Source of the DNA: a virus
IMG/VR virus record: IMGVR_UViG_3300017963_000188
Coordinates: 1-64,000 of that record
Direction: 5' to 3' (one strand)
Length of the DNA stretch: 64,000 nt
The notes beneath the pieces are model-generated. The model made no database searches, was not told where the DNA came from, and saw nothing but the letters and a program-made list of their open reading frames with translations. Shown one piece after another: positions 24,319-31,667 of this stretch. How positions within the stretch are numbered: position 1 is the first letter of the stretch; the number at the start of each line of letters is the position of its first letter. A program made the translations under genes and the position numbers.

Positions 24319-24855
24319 ATGAGTAACTTTAAAGACCTGAAAACAGGAACTGTGTTCTGGTATGAAGACTGCTGCTATAAAAAAATTGATGAAGCTTTCG
24401 GTGAGTATATTTCCACTGGATGGGTCTACTACATGAAACCTGACACCCCCATAACTACTTTGGAAAGAAATATGACCTTTGAAGAACTAGAAGTGGTGGC
24501 TCAACAATATAAGATTCAATTGCTACGACCAGAACCAGGATACCTTGATGAAGGTGGGATGAGTTCCATCGACACTATATGGCTACATGAATCCGAAGAA
24601 TGGAAACAAGAACTCAGCTTCTGGCATGAGTTAGGTCATGTACTACTGAATCAAGAAACAGGACAAGCCATGAGTACCATCTCAAGGGAAGGGGCTGCTT
24701 GGGAATTAGGACTCATCGAAGCTGCAAAATATAGTCGTCACTGGGAATACCATTCCAAAGAACTGGGGTGGGCTAGACAATGCCTGGCTAGCTACATACA
24801 CGGTCAATATGATGACCTACCGTATAAAAAAAATCCCAGAGAAAATAATATTTGA
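24319..24855 (+). CDS. HExxH metallopeptidase-like protein (IrrE/ImmA type)
   Basis: 178 aa. FWHELGHVLL gives the zinc motif H103-E104-x-x-H107, and EGAAWELG (E124 or E129) supplies a plausible third ligand, as in IrrE/ImmA-like peptidases. In phages these can cut repressors. No fused HTH is seen, so its partner would be elsewhere. The C-terminal KKNPRENNI is duplicated in the DNA just downstream (27-bp repeat). Confidence 0.65.
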   Translation: MSNFKDLKTGTVFWYEDCCYKKIDEAFGEYISTGWVYYMKPDTPITTLERNMTFEELEVVAQQYKIQLLRPEPGYLDEGGMSSIDTIWLHESEEWKQELSFWHELGHVLLNQETGQAMSTISREGAAWELGLIEAAKYSRHWEYHSKELGWARQCLASYIHGQYDDLPYKKNPRENNI

Positions 24856-24889
24856 GAATATGAAAAAAAATCCCAGAGAAAATAATATT
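24826..24889 (+). repeat. 27-bp perfect direct repeat
   Basis: Two identical copies, 24826-24852 and 24863-24889 (A8 then TCCCAGAGAAAATAATATT), 37 bp apart. The first encodes the C-terminus of the metallopeptidase-like protein. The second, with an ATG at 24859, would encode the same peptide in frame with the next gene. Looks like a recent local duplication. Confidence 0.8.
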
Positions 24890-24901
24890 GGGGAGGTGGA
24901 T

Positions 24902-25084
24902 ATGAAGGTGAAAGAACTAAGACAGATACTTCGTACCCTCAGGGATGATATCAATGTTATAGTCAGTATAAAGGATACGAAAAGAAACCTCTCAGATGTT
25001 ATCCCTATCCACCATGAAGGAGGTATTGCCTTAGTCATGAAAGGGGAAGATACACCTATACCCACACCACCTCATTCTTCGTGA
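24902..25084 (+). CDS. Hypothetical small protein
   Basis: 60 aa from ATG 24902, GGGGAGG 6 nt upstream; ATG 24859 in the repeat would add KKNPRENNIGEVD. MKVKELRQILRTLRDDINVIVS resembles the small helix-strand start of uncharacterised phage proteins. Confidence 0.6.
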   Translation: MKVKELRQILRTLRDDINVIVSIKDTKRNLSDVIPIHHEGGIALVMKGEDTPIPTPPHSS

Positions 25085-25170
25085 TGAAGTAATGGGACAC
25101 ACACCATCTGGTTGAGGATAGAAGTCGAAACTGTATCAGCTATAGGAACCTTACAGTCTGGGAGGGAATT

Positions 25171-25533
25171 GTGAAAATATTTGTAAAAGGATATGTATCT
25201 GAAGACTTCTCTGAAGGGGCCTATCAAACCGATGGACTCACTGCTCTAGGGATATTCTATTACCATCTACAAGGGGCTGATGTCTTCCTTGAAGATGAAA
25301 GTGGAGAATGGTTCCTGTTCTTAGAGAACATTGATGATGGTCCTGCTATGGGATTTATTAACCCTGAACAACCACTGAAACAATACTTAGAAGCCCTACC
25401 CCAAGGGAAGGTGGATGAAGAACTACTCAATGAATGTAGAAACATCATAAAAGATATGTTCGGATTCAAATCTGTGCAGTCAAATGACCTCTACAGAGAG
25501 ATAAGGCAATTTGTTATCGGGGGGATGAACTAG
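25171..25533 (+). CDS. Hypothetical acidic protein, GTG start
   Basis: 120 aa, GGGAGG upstream of GTG 25171. Beta-rich N-terminal half, acidic helical C-terminal half. Unrecognised. The 86-nt gap before it holds nothing I can identify. Confidence 0.65.
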   Translation: MKIFVKGYVSEDFSEGAYQTDGLTALGIFYYHLQGADVFLEDESGEWFLFLENIDDGPAMGFINPEQPLKQYLEALPQGKVDEELLNECRNIIKDMFGFKSVQSNDLYREIRQFVIGGMN

Positions 25534-25814
25534 AAAGAGAAACTGCTCAGAGAGGGGTATAGTGAACCTCTCTTGTAGAATATTCCCAAAAATCAAACCA
25601 CGACGCAGCGCATCAAAAAAATCCGAAAATGGGGTGTTCACATGAAGTCGATTTTTCAGTCATCACATGCAAAATGTCTGACTTAAATGTATGTATGAAA
25701 GACCACCCCCGATCAAATACCCATAATGAATCCTTGACGATCTGAGATTTTTAGACACTTCACATGAAGCTCATAAAAATGAATTCTATGTATAGTTGAA
25801 TAGGAGGTGTCAAT
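25534..25814. promoter_or_regulatory. Regulatory gap with TTCACATGAAG sites upstream of a BRO-like gene
   Basis: GTTCACATGAAG (25636-25647) and CTTCACATGAAG (25758-25769), the latter with perfect CTTCA/TGAAG arms around CA. The same element recurs twice before the gene at 30493. A -10-like TATAGT (25791-25796) and AGGAGG follow. Probably an operator region. Confidence 0.5.
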
Positions 25815-26855
25815 ATGAAAACTATAGAATTTGGTATCCCCCTGAATATCAGGGATGGAATGATTAGCTTGAATGACCTAGTGTCTTGTCTCGGACTCAG
25901 CCCCAAATCAAGAAGTAGTGTGAAGAAACGAATCGGTGACCCCCACCTGAGCTATGAAGTAGTAGATGGGAATCGAACCCTCATGGTAACGAAGCAAGGG
26001 GTAAAAGAATTGTCTGGTACGCTTCGTAAAGAGGAGGCTCAGACCAGAATCAAACAATTGCTGACTCTGCTGAGTGATGATGTTTATGAGCCCCCTGTCA
26101 CATCCTTGGCTGTGGTGGAAGCAGAAGTATTTGAAGCCAAGGTAATCAATCTTGATGAAGACCCAGATAGTTTCAACCCCCATGAGTTCCCTAACTCAAA
26201 TCCGATGGAAGGTCTTGATGACCTGATGGTGTATCAAAGACAGTTTCAGGGACTCCCTGTCGAGTTCAGAACCAATGGTCAGATACCGGTGCTGACCAGA
26301 GAGCAGTTGGGGGAGAAGCTGGGATATAAACACCCACGTCTATCAATAGGGAAGATCCACAGAAATATTGAAGGGGGTCTAATAGGGCATAGCTGGGAAA
26401 CCGATTTGGTTTCTGGGGACCCTCAAAAGGGAGGGGGTCGAAGAAAGACTTGGATATATGACCTGGCAGGTATCTTGAAAATATGTGCTCGGTCCAATCA
26501 ACCTCTGGCAAAAGACTTCTCTGATTTCTGTTGTGACACAATCCTGAAAATCATGACCCACCCCTCAAGAGAAGAAAAGGTCATTGACCAGTTCTGTGAT
26601 CGAATCATGGCAGTGGGGGGCAGGTTGGAGATTTATCGTAACAGAGCAATCAGAGCTGAAACGACCAGTCAGATTCAGGTACGTGAAACATCCAAGCTCA
26701 GACTGAAGGTGTCAGAACTAGAAGAAGAGAATGAAGAACTCAAGAAGATAGTGAGACACCAGGGGAGGAAGATTAATTTCTTGGAGGGGGAGGTGGAGAG
26801 ATTAGAGGACGAGCTGGATATAAGAAGTACCATTTCTGTTGTCAGGACTTCCTAG
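25815..26855 (+). CDS. BRO-like regulator with coiled-coil C-terminus
   Basis: 346 aa. A small N-terminal domain (1-70: MISLNDLVSCLGLSPKSRSSVKKRIG, HTH-like) is joined by an acidic linker to a BRO-N-like core (about 155-240: LTREQLGEKLGYKHPRLSIGKIHRNI..DLAGILKICARSN..FSDFCCDTI) and a C-terminal coiled coil (280-335). It shares this plan and the TREQLGxxLGYKxPxxSI motif with the minus-strand protein at 38281-39207. Probable DNA-binding regulator. Confidence 0.75.
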   Translation: MKTIEFGIPLNIRDGMISLNDLVSCLGLSPKSRSSVKKRIGDPHLSYEVVDGNRTLMVTKQGVKELSGTLRKEEAQTRIKQLLTLLSDDVYEPPVTSLAVVEAEVFEAKVINLDEDPDSFNPHEFPNSNPMEGLDDLMVYQRQFQGLPVEFRTNGQIPVLTREQLGEKLGYKHPRLSIGKIHRNIEGGLIGHSWETDLVSGDPQKGGGRRKTWIYDLAGILKICARSNQPLAKDFSDFCCDTILKIMTHPSREEKVIDQFCDRIMAVGGRLEIYRNRAIRAETTSQIQVRETSKLRLKVSELEEENEELKKIVRHQGRKINFLEGEVERLEDELDIRSTISVVRTS

Positions 26856-26880
26856 TTTCAAAAAATAAAAAAATAAAAAC

Positions 26881-26909
26881 TACAAAATCCCAGAAAGTTT
26901 CAGTATAGA
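26881..26909 (+). promoter_or_regulatory. Left (plus-strand) promoter of structured island 1
   Basis: TACAAA 26881-26886, 17-bp spacer ending TTTCAG, TATAGA 26904-26909. Nearly the same sequence heads islands 2 and 3. Confidence 0.8.
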
Positions 26910-27077
26910 ATAGTAGCTGGGGGTAACGGTTACACGACCTAACCCCTCCAGGAGAAGGAACGCTTCGGGGGGATCTGTCCTGGGGAATATGGGACAGGTC
27001 GGTCCTCCCCATCCCCCTAGCCTTTCGACCGGGGGTATCTGTTCTCGAAACCCCTTAGGAGCATCAAGCTCTATATT
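26910..27077. ncRNA. Structured GC-rich island 1 between convergent promoters
   Basis: About 160 bp of G/C-rich, highly self-complementary DNA in an otherwise AT-rich genome. The main hairpin pairs GGGGGGATCTGTCC with GGGACAGGTC..CCTCCCC. CCTAA and TTAGG near the ends can close the structure. No ORF or ribosome binding site is visible. The segment AGGAACGCTTCGG..GATCTGTCC is the reverse complement, with one or two changes, of the matching part of island 3, so the core is inverted relative to islands 2 and 3. Could yield sense and antisense RNAs. Confidence 0.55.
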
Positions 27078-27106
27078 TATATACTGAGACTTTTCTGATT
27101 TTTAAA
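27078..27106 (-). promoter_or_regulatory. Right (minus-strand) promoter of island 1, sharing its -35 with a divergent promoter
   Basis: Read on the minus strand: TTTAAA (27101-27106), 17 bp ending CTCAG, TATATA (27078-27083). On the plus strand the same TTTAAA lies 18 bp from TATAGA 27125-27130 in front of the MYRY gene, so one palindromic box may serve both. Confidence 0.75.
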
Positions 27107-27147
27107 GTATTAATTAACATTCTATATAGAAACTTTGGAGGTAAACT

Positions 27148-27474
27148 ATGTACCGATATTCCAAGAGAGCTGACTATTTAACTCAAAAACATCCTGAACT
27201 AAGAAAGGGAAACACCATGTACCGTTATAGACAAGCCCGTAGAGTTAGAGCTGCCTCCTTATTAGAGATGCAGCGTGAATACAATCGTGGATTGTCTGAC
27301 CTCGAAAATGGGTATGCTGTCATGATGAAGTTGGCAGATACCTATGCTGCTGAATCTCAATATGTGAATCACCAAGCCCTCGATACTCTCAGAGAAGTGC
27401 TGGCTGACCTCCATGACCTGGTAAATGTCAACCTGAGAACTATTCAGACTCAACTTTGGGAGGATGCAAATTAA
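27148..27474 (+). CDS. MYRY-tagged small protein with doubled tag
   Basis: 108 aa. It begins MYRYSKRADYLTQKHPELRK and has a second Met at 27217 opening MYRYRQARRVRAAS, so the tag occurs twice. GGAGG precedes 27148 and AAAGGGAAA precedes 27217; either start may be used. The remainder is a helical, probably coiled-coil domain of about 75 aa. Function unknown; see the tag finding. Confidence 0.65.
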   Translation: MYRYSKRADYLTQKHPELRKGNTMYRYRQARRVRAASLLEMQREYNRGLSDLENGYAVMMKLADTYAAESQYVNHQALDTLREVLADLHDLVNVNLRTIQTQLWEDAN

Positions 27475-27607
27475 GCCATGGATACCCAAGAGCCATAAGA
27501 AAGCATCCCTAGAACGTATGAAAGGTTATGGTTCATATTCTCGTAGAAGTCGTAGAACCAGAATGGTGAGAGCTACAGTAGAATGGGGTGTAGACGAAGA
27601 GGAATGA
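27464..27607 (+). CDS. 47-aa basic protein with RxxRMVRA motif
   Basis: ATG 27464 follows GGGAGG and overlaps the previous gene by 11 nt. The middle (YSRRSRRTRMVRAT) matches the basic half of the MYRY tag (RxARRVRA), and almost the same string SRRSRKVRA occurs inside the protein at 42128-42670. Confidence 0.5.
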   Translation: MQIKPWIPKSHKKASLERMKGYGSYSRRSRRTRMVRATVEWGVDEEE

Positions 27608-27634
27608 AACAAAATCTATGTTTCGTCACTATTG

Positions 27635-27653
27635 TTAGCTAATGATGCTAACA
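27635..27653. promoter_or_regulatory. Inverted repeat in short gap
   Basis: GTTAGC and GCTAAC flank TAATGAT just before the AGGAG of the next gene. Operator or mRNA hairpin; uncertain. Confidence 0.3.
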
Positions 27654-27668
27654 CGATAGGAGATACAC

Positions 27669-27911
27669 ATGTACCGATACCGTAAAGCCCGAAGGGTGAG
27701 AGCCATGGGTATATTGCCTGATGAGATACTTGTTCGTTTGGATCAGCTAGAGAAAGATGCCAAGACGTTACAGAAGCAATACCAAGTCTTGGCAAATGAC
27801 ATGGCAATGAACCCACAGGTTGACCCTGAAGATGTTGATGACTTTATAGATGTAGTCAATGCTGTGAACGACCTCGTATATGATATCCAGAAGTATCGGA
27901 GAGGTTACTAA
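27669..27911 (+). CDS. MYRY-tagged small coiled-coil protein
   Basis: 80 aa starting MYRYRKARRVRAMG, the clearest form of the tag, followed by a helical acidic domain (LDQLEKDAKTLQKQYQVLAND). AGGAG upstream. Very similar in size and plan to the minus-strand protein at 41874-42125. Confidence 0.7.
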   Translation: MYRYRKARRVRAMGILPDEILVRLDQLEKDAKTLQKQYQVLANDMAMNPQVDPEDVDDFIDVVNAVNDLVYDIQKYRRGY

Positions 27912-27981
27912 CCCCCTGCAATAATTTATTTATAAATGTTACAAAAGACAGAATTTGTAACGTTTCATTGGAGATCTGAAG

Positions 27982-28368
27982 ATGAGACTAACAGCCAAAG
28001 ATTTGAGTCCTGAGACAGTGGACCTCATCCAAACAGCTAATGGTGATCCAGAGGTGGTGAAGTTACGTAAGGAACTGACCCTCTACAAAAAGAATGATCC
28101 AGGTCTGGCTATGATGAGAAGTAAGGTCACTACTTCCATTATGAAGTTCAATGAAGATTTGGGGAGAGCTTTGGATAAGTATAAAAGATTCCCTTCAGAC
28201 TCTGTTCTTGAAAAGTTAATTGACAAGAACTGGAAAAGAGCTGGGGTGGTTGATGACTTTGAAGGGATGTTCAAGGATTACTGCTTAGGTGTTATAGCTA
28301 AGGTGAAGAGTCTCAAGTCTACAGTGTCTGGTAAACTCAGAGCCCTTGCATCACAAATCTGTAAATGA
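27982..28368 (+). CDS. Hypothetical helical protein
   Basis: 128 aa, basic, all-helical. The C-terminus SGKLRALASQICK resembles the second shared motif (LRxLA-x-x-I). GGAG upstream; 4-nt overlap with the next gene. Confidence 0.65.
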   Translation: MRLTAKDLSPETVDLIQTANGDPEVVKLRKELTLYKKNDPGLAMMRSKVTTSIMKFNEDLGRALDKYKRFPSDSVLEKLIDKNWKRAGVVDDFEGMFKDYCLGVIAKVKSLKSTVSGKLRALASQICK

Positions 28369-28811
28369 ACTCCAGAGTAAAGCACATCATTGACACGATG
28401 GATCATTCAGATCCATTTGCCCCCAATCTGAATGAATGGCCCCTGGTGATAGTGACCTACCCCAAAGTATCCAGGCAGGTACTTATCGAGCATTTAAAAA
28501 ATGGAACTGACCTCACCCCCTTTGATAAGGTAGGGGAGTATTATGGTCTAGTGCTTGATAGTAGGAATGATGAACAGGCAACGGCTATGGAACGTAGAGC
28601 AGGGGCAGACTCTTTAGCTCAGATACAAAAACGTCTCGATAGGGGTGAGTGCAATCTTACATGTATAGCCATAGTGAACAATGCAGGTCCCTTCCTAAAG
28701 ACTGTACTCAACATCGTACTCATGCTCCAGAACATATCAATCCCAGTCAAGATGTTCAGTCATTTGCTTGAAGCAAAGTCCTGGGCTCTGAATGAAATTT
28801 ATAGAAAATAG
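28365..28811 (+). CDS. Hypothetical protein
   Basis: 148 aa, ATGA overlap with the preceding gene. Mixed alpha/beta sequence with ALIVT-like strands and a hydrophobic helix near the end (VLNIVLMLQNISIPV). Unrecognised. Confidence 0.65.
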   Translation: MNSRVKHIIDTMDHSDPFAPNLNEWPLVIVTYPKVSRQVLIEHLKNGTDLTPFDKVGEYYGLVLDSRNDEQATAMERRAGADSLAQIQKRLDRGECNLTCIAIVNNAGPFLKTVLNIVLMLQNISIPVKMFSHLLEAKSWALNEIYRK

Positions 28812-28814
28812 TTC

Positions 28815-28843
28815 TACAAAATCTCAGAAAGTTTCAGTATAGA
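28815..28843 (+). promoter_or_regulatory. Left promoter of structured island 2
   Basis: TACAAA 28815-28820, 17-bp spacer ending TTTCAG, TATAGA 28838-28843. Confidence 0.8.
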
Positions 28844-28981
28844 ATAATAGGGAGAGGGGACTTCAAAAGACCCCTGGACCCATGGGGAGGTCTGGTCTGT
28901 AGACAGTCCCTTGATAGATCTCCCCGAAGCCATGCTCCCTCAACCGGCCCCAGGTCTCGATACCCTTTTGCCTGTCATTAT
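28844..28981. ncRNA. Structured GC-rich island 2 between convergent promoters
   Basis: About 140 bp, no ORF. The core hairpin pairs GGGGAGGTCT with GATCTCCCC. An outer AGGGAG (near the left end) can pair with CTCCCT, and CCTGG with CCAGG. It shares CATGGGGAGGTCT and TCTCCCCGAAGC with the other two islands in the same order as island 3. Confidence 0.55.
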
Positions 28982-29010
28982 TATATACTGAAGAAAATCT
29001 AGATTTTAAA
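28982..29010 (-). promoter_or_regulatory. Right (minus-strand) promoter of island 2
   Basis: Minus strand: TTTAAA (29005-29010), 17 bp ending CTTCAG, TATATA (28982-28987). It faces the left promoter. Confidence 0.75.
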
Positions 29011-29020
29011 TAAAAAGTTC

Positions 29021-29049
29021 TACAAAATTCGAGAAAGTTTCAGTATAGA
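29021..29049 (+). promoter_or_regulatory. Left promoter of structured island 3
   Basis: TACAAA 29021-29026, 17-bp spacer ending TTTCAG, TATAGA 29044-29049. Confidence 0.8.
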
Positions 29050-29186
29050 ATAATAGAGGGAGGAACCGAAAAGGACCTGGGCTCATGGGGAGGTCTGTCT
29101 TAAGGGATACTCCCCTGGACAGATCCCCCCGGAGCGTTCCTACTTCGACTGGCTCCGAGTCTCAGTACCCTTTAACCAATCACTAT
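29050..29186. ncRNA. Structured GC-rich island 3 between convergent promoters
   Basis: About 135 bp. GGGGAGGTCTGTC pairs with GACAGATCCCCCC over 12 of 13 positions. AGGAAC near the left end pairs with GTTCCT to the right of the hairpin, while GGAGC next to GTTCCT can pair with GCTCC further on, which would make a pseudoknot. No ORF or ribosome binding site. Confidence 0.55.
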
Positions 29187-29215
29187 TATATACCGAAGCC
29201 AGATCAGATTTTAAA
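29187..29215 (-). promoter_or_regulatory. Right (minus-strand) promoter of island 3
   Basis: Minus strand: TTTAAA (29210-29215), 17 bp ending TTCGG, TATATA (29187-29192). Back to back with the plus promoter at 29238. Confidence 0.75.
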
Positions 29216-29237
29216 GTGACTTTTTGAAATTTTTTAA

Positions 29238-29266
29238 TTTAAAATCTCGTCTCGGTTCAGTATATA
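29238..29266 (+). promoter_or_regulatory. Phage-type promoter
   Basis: TTTAAA 29238-29243, 17-bp spacer ending TTCAG, TATATA 29261-29266, then AGGAGG. Drives the GC-rich genes 29284-30157. Confidence 0.8.
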
Positions 29267-29283
29267 GTAGTAGGAGGTGCCAC

Positions 29284-29460
29284 ATGGCTAAGACCCACAA
29301 GGACCACAACTACTGGAACCCCAAGAAGGAGAAGAAGCCTGCCAGGAAGAGGACCAACCGTAAGGCCCGTCACCTGGCCAAGGCTGCCCTCACCGATGGT
29401 TGCTTCGATGCCCACCCCCTCACCTATAGCCCCAAGACCTCTGGCTGGGAGACCAACTAA
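29284..29460 (+). CDS. Small basic protein, probably highly expressed
   Basis: 58 aa from ATG 29284, 6 nt after AGGAGG. Lys/Arg-rich N-terminal two thirds (KKEKKPARKRTNRKARH). Codons are much more GC-rich than the genome. Possibly nucleic-acid binding; unrecognised. Confidence 0.7.
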   Translation: MAKTHKDHNYWNPKKEKKPARKRTNRKARHLAKAALTDGCFDAHPLTYSPKTSGWETN

Positions 29461-29461
29461 T

Positions 29462-29944
29462 ATGCCCAAGCGTAAGGAGCTGAAGGTCTATGTGCAGGGA
29501 ACGGTAACCCCCTCCAGGAAACTGGAGGTCGAGACCATGACCCGTGAGCTAGTAGCCAAGCTCTTCTCCACCCGTATGAGCAACACCCTCAGGATCACGG
29601 TCAAGCTCAGAGCATCCACTCTCAAGAAGAGTACCAACGGGGTGGCTTGCTTCAAGTCTCTCCAAGCTCATACCTCCCACAAGTCCAAGCACTACACCAT
29701 CACCATCCAACGTGACAGATGTGACAACTTCAAACGGACCCTGGCTCATGAGCTGGTACACGTCAGGCAGTTTGCTACGGGTCAACTCAGGTTCGGACCC
29801 AAGCCCTACACCAACAAGCGTGTCTGGGGGTGGTTCTGGAGGTCAGGACCAGGGGCTGCTCAGTATTATGAACAAGACTACCCCTACGTGGACCAGCCCT
29901 GGGAGATAGAGGCCAGGCAGGTCGCTCAGGGGGTGGTCTCTTAA
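29462..29944 (+). CDS. SprT-like zinc metallopeptidase-fold protein
   Basis: 160 aa from ATG 29462, one base after the previous stop. TLAHELVHVRQF gives H96-E97-x-x-H100, and PWEIEAR supplies a downstream acidic ligand (E148 or E150), as in SprT-like zincins common in phages. Same GC-rich codon use as its neighbours. Substrate unknown. Confidence 0.75.
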   Translation: MPKRKELKVYVQGTVTPSRKLEVETMTRELVAKLFSTRMSNTLRITVKLRASTLKKSTNGVACFKSLQAHTSHKSKHYTITIQRDRCDNFKRTLAHELVHVRQFATGQLRFGPKPYTNKRVWGWFWRSGPGAAQYYEQDYPYVDQPWEIEARQVAQGVVS

Positions 29945-29965
29945 CCACCCAGGGAGGTGACAGGC

Positions 29966-30157
29966 ATGGATAAGCCAGAATGCAAGCTCACAGGAACCGA
30001 TGGGAACGTGTTTGCCATCATGGGGAAGGTCACATCAGCCCTCAAGAGGGCAGGGCAGCGTGAAAAGGCCGAAGAATTCAGGACCAAGGCCATGTCGGGG
30101 GACTATGACTATGATGGAGTGCTTCAGCTCTGCTTCGACTATGTGGATGTCTGCTAG
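29966..30157 (+). CDS. Conserved small phage/plasmid protein
   Basis: 63 aa from ATG 29966, GGGAGGTG upstream. KLTGTDGNVFAIMGKVTSALKRAGQ and the C-terminal YDYDGVLQLCFDYVDV form a pattern known from many phages and plasmids, without known function. Confidence 0.75.
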   Translation: MDKPECKLTGTDGNVFAIMGKVTSALKRAGQREKAEEFRTKAMSGDYDYDGVLQLCFDYVDVC

Positions 30158-30492
30158 CCCTACCCCTCATACCCCTCAGTCATAACATTTTCAGCAAAAA
30201 ATAGCTCACATTTATAACCGCTTCATTAATTGCCATATATGGCTATATATGGCAAAATTCGCTCGTTTGACCAATACGAATTTTGATAAAATGGAGTGTT
30301 CACATGGACTCCATATGAACTTATTTCATAATCTGTAGTAAATATAAAGAGATTCTGAATTTCAGATTTTGACTTAGAGCTAGATCTGGATTTTTTAGAA
30401 AATGGACTGTTCACATGAAGATATATTCAATAGATTACTTATATATCTATAAGATTGGAACGTATTTCTGTTAATGACATAGGAGTCTTCAA
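30158..30492. promoter_or_regulatory. 335-bp intergenic region with palindromes
   Basis: No gene. It holds the palindromic TTGCCATATA..TATATGGCAA (about 30230-30254), GTTCACATGG-ACT-CCATATGAAC (30298-30320, one mismatch) and GTTCACATGAAG (30409-30420), each of the latter preceded by AAAATGGA. The GTTCACATG element also occurs before 25815. Probably an operator or origin-like control region for 30493. Confidence 0.5.
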
Positions 30493-31359
30493 ATGCATGT
30501 CAATGAGTTGATACCAGATATTGAGAGTGCTATTCGGTCCATATGGCCTGATGCCTTCTTAGATGTGAATTTCACCGTTGGGATATATCCCACAATTAAC
30601 ATCTATTTTGCCATTGGTTCTGACAAGTCTCAGTGGAGCAATGGTATCATTCACAATGATCCTGGACATCACAGGCTCACTATTGGTGGGGTGGATAGGT
30701 ATGGGATAACAGAAGGTGGTGAGATTGAGGGTGATGTTGAGCTTATACGACAATTGGGTGGTGGTATTTCAGATAAGAGCTTCTCAACTCAGAAGGTGCC
30801 GTTCCGTAAGAAGAAGGTAAGTCCTGACAAGGTAAAGACATTGGTTCCTGCCATCAAGACTTACTTTGAAAGATTGAAGAAGAAGTATGATGAGATGGTA
30901 GCTGCTGGAACAGTGAAGGTTCCAGGAACACAGGCATCAATACTCAGAACTCTAGCAGCTAAGATTGCTAATGAGCCTATGGGGTGGGAACCAGAAGATG
31001 ATCCTGATGTGCAGTGGATGGCTCAGGACGATATTGGTCAAATAGAGCAAGACAAAAAGGCTATAAAGAAAGATATGCTCAAGATAAATGGTGCTTTGAG
31101 ACGGTTGATTATCTCTTTACCTTTTGTAGAGATGAAGGGAAGGGATTTATATCTAACCAATGAAGCTGATATCGATGATTTGTATGACCTGACTGAACAA
31201 GTAGCCAAAACCATTGATGACACGACTGAGACGGGGGTGTGGGGTTATTGGTCTTGGGATGAGGGGCATACATCAGAGATGGACCACTTTGATATGTCTC
31301 GTTCGGATGCTGAAGCCATGATGAAGGCTGATGGGTTTAGATGGGTTTTAATGGCATAG
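30493..31359 (+). CDS. Hypothetical protein with internal LRTLAAKIA motif
   Basis: 288 aa. An N-terminal beta-rich domain (1-110) and a helical linker lead to ASILRTLAAKIANE (about 149-162), a copy of the shared second motif, then an acidic helical C-terminal domain ending SRSDAEAMMKADGFRWV. The same domain-motif-domain order is seen in 17549. Function unknown. Confidence 0.7.
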   Translation: MHVNELIPDIESAIRSIWPDAFLDVNFTVGIYPTINIYFAIGSDKSQWSNGIIHNDPGHHRLTIGGVDRYGITEGGEIEGDVELIRQLGGGISDKSFSTQKVPFRKKKVSPDKVKTLVPAIKTYFERLKKKYDEMVAAGTVKVPGTQASILRTLAAKIANEPMGWEPEDDPDVQWMAQDDIGQIEQDKKAIKKDMLKINGALRRLIISLPFVEMKGRDLYLTNEADIDDLYDLTEQVAKTIDDTTETGVWGYWSWDEGHTSEMDHFDMSRSDAEAMMKADGFRWVLMA

Positions 31360-31368
31360 GAGAATAAA

Positions 31369-31659
31369 ATGCTATCACAACACTTGAGAAGATTGGCTAG
31401 GAAAATTACTAGGTTACATGACCATGATGCTAAGTTCCAAGACCGTAGAGTCTGGGATATGGTCAATAGAGCTGTAGATGAAGCACAGAGAAAGGACCAG
31501 GAGCTAGATGCTTGGATAGGTCCTAGCTGGTCAGGGGAGGACATGATTTATCTGGTTCCGACTGGTCAGCATTCACCAGGTACACAGCCATTGAATGTGA
31601 CTTTGACTCCTGATATGACTCGTGAACAGATGAAGACACAACTCTTCTCAGTTGTTTAG
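31369..31659 (+). CDS. Hypothetical protein with LRRLARKI N-terminus
   Basis: 96 aa beginning MLSQHLRRLARKITR, a clear copy of the second shared N-terminal motif. The rest is a short helical domain and a beta-like tail. Function unknown. Confidence 0.65.
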   Translation: MLSQHLRRLARKITRLHDHDAKFQDRRVWDMVNRAVDEAQRKDQELDAWIGPSWSGEDMIYLVPTGQHSPGTQPLNVTLTPDMTREQMKTQLFSVV

Positions 31660-31667
31660 GGGGTGTT

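Noticed and set aside
26910-27077. tRNA or plain terminators in the three GC-rich islands
   Set aside because: No tRNA arms can be formed, and a simple terminator would not need about 150 bp with promoters on both sides pointing inward.
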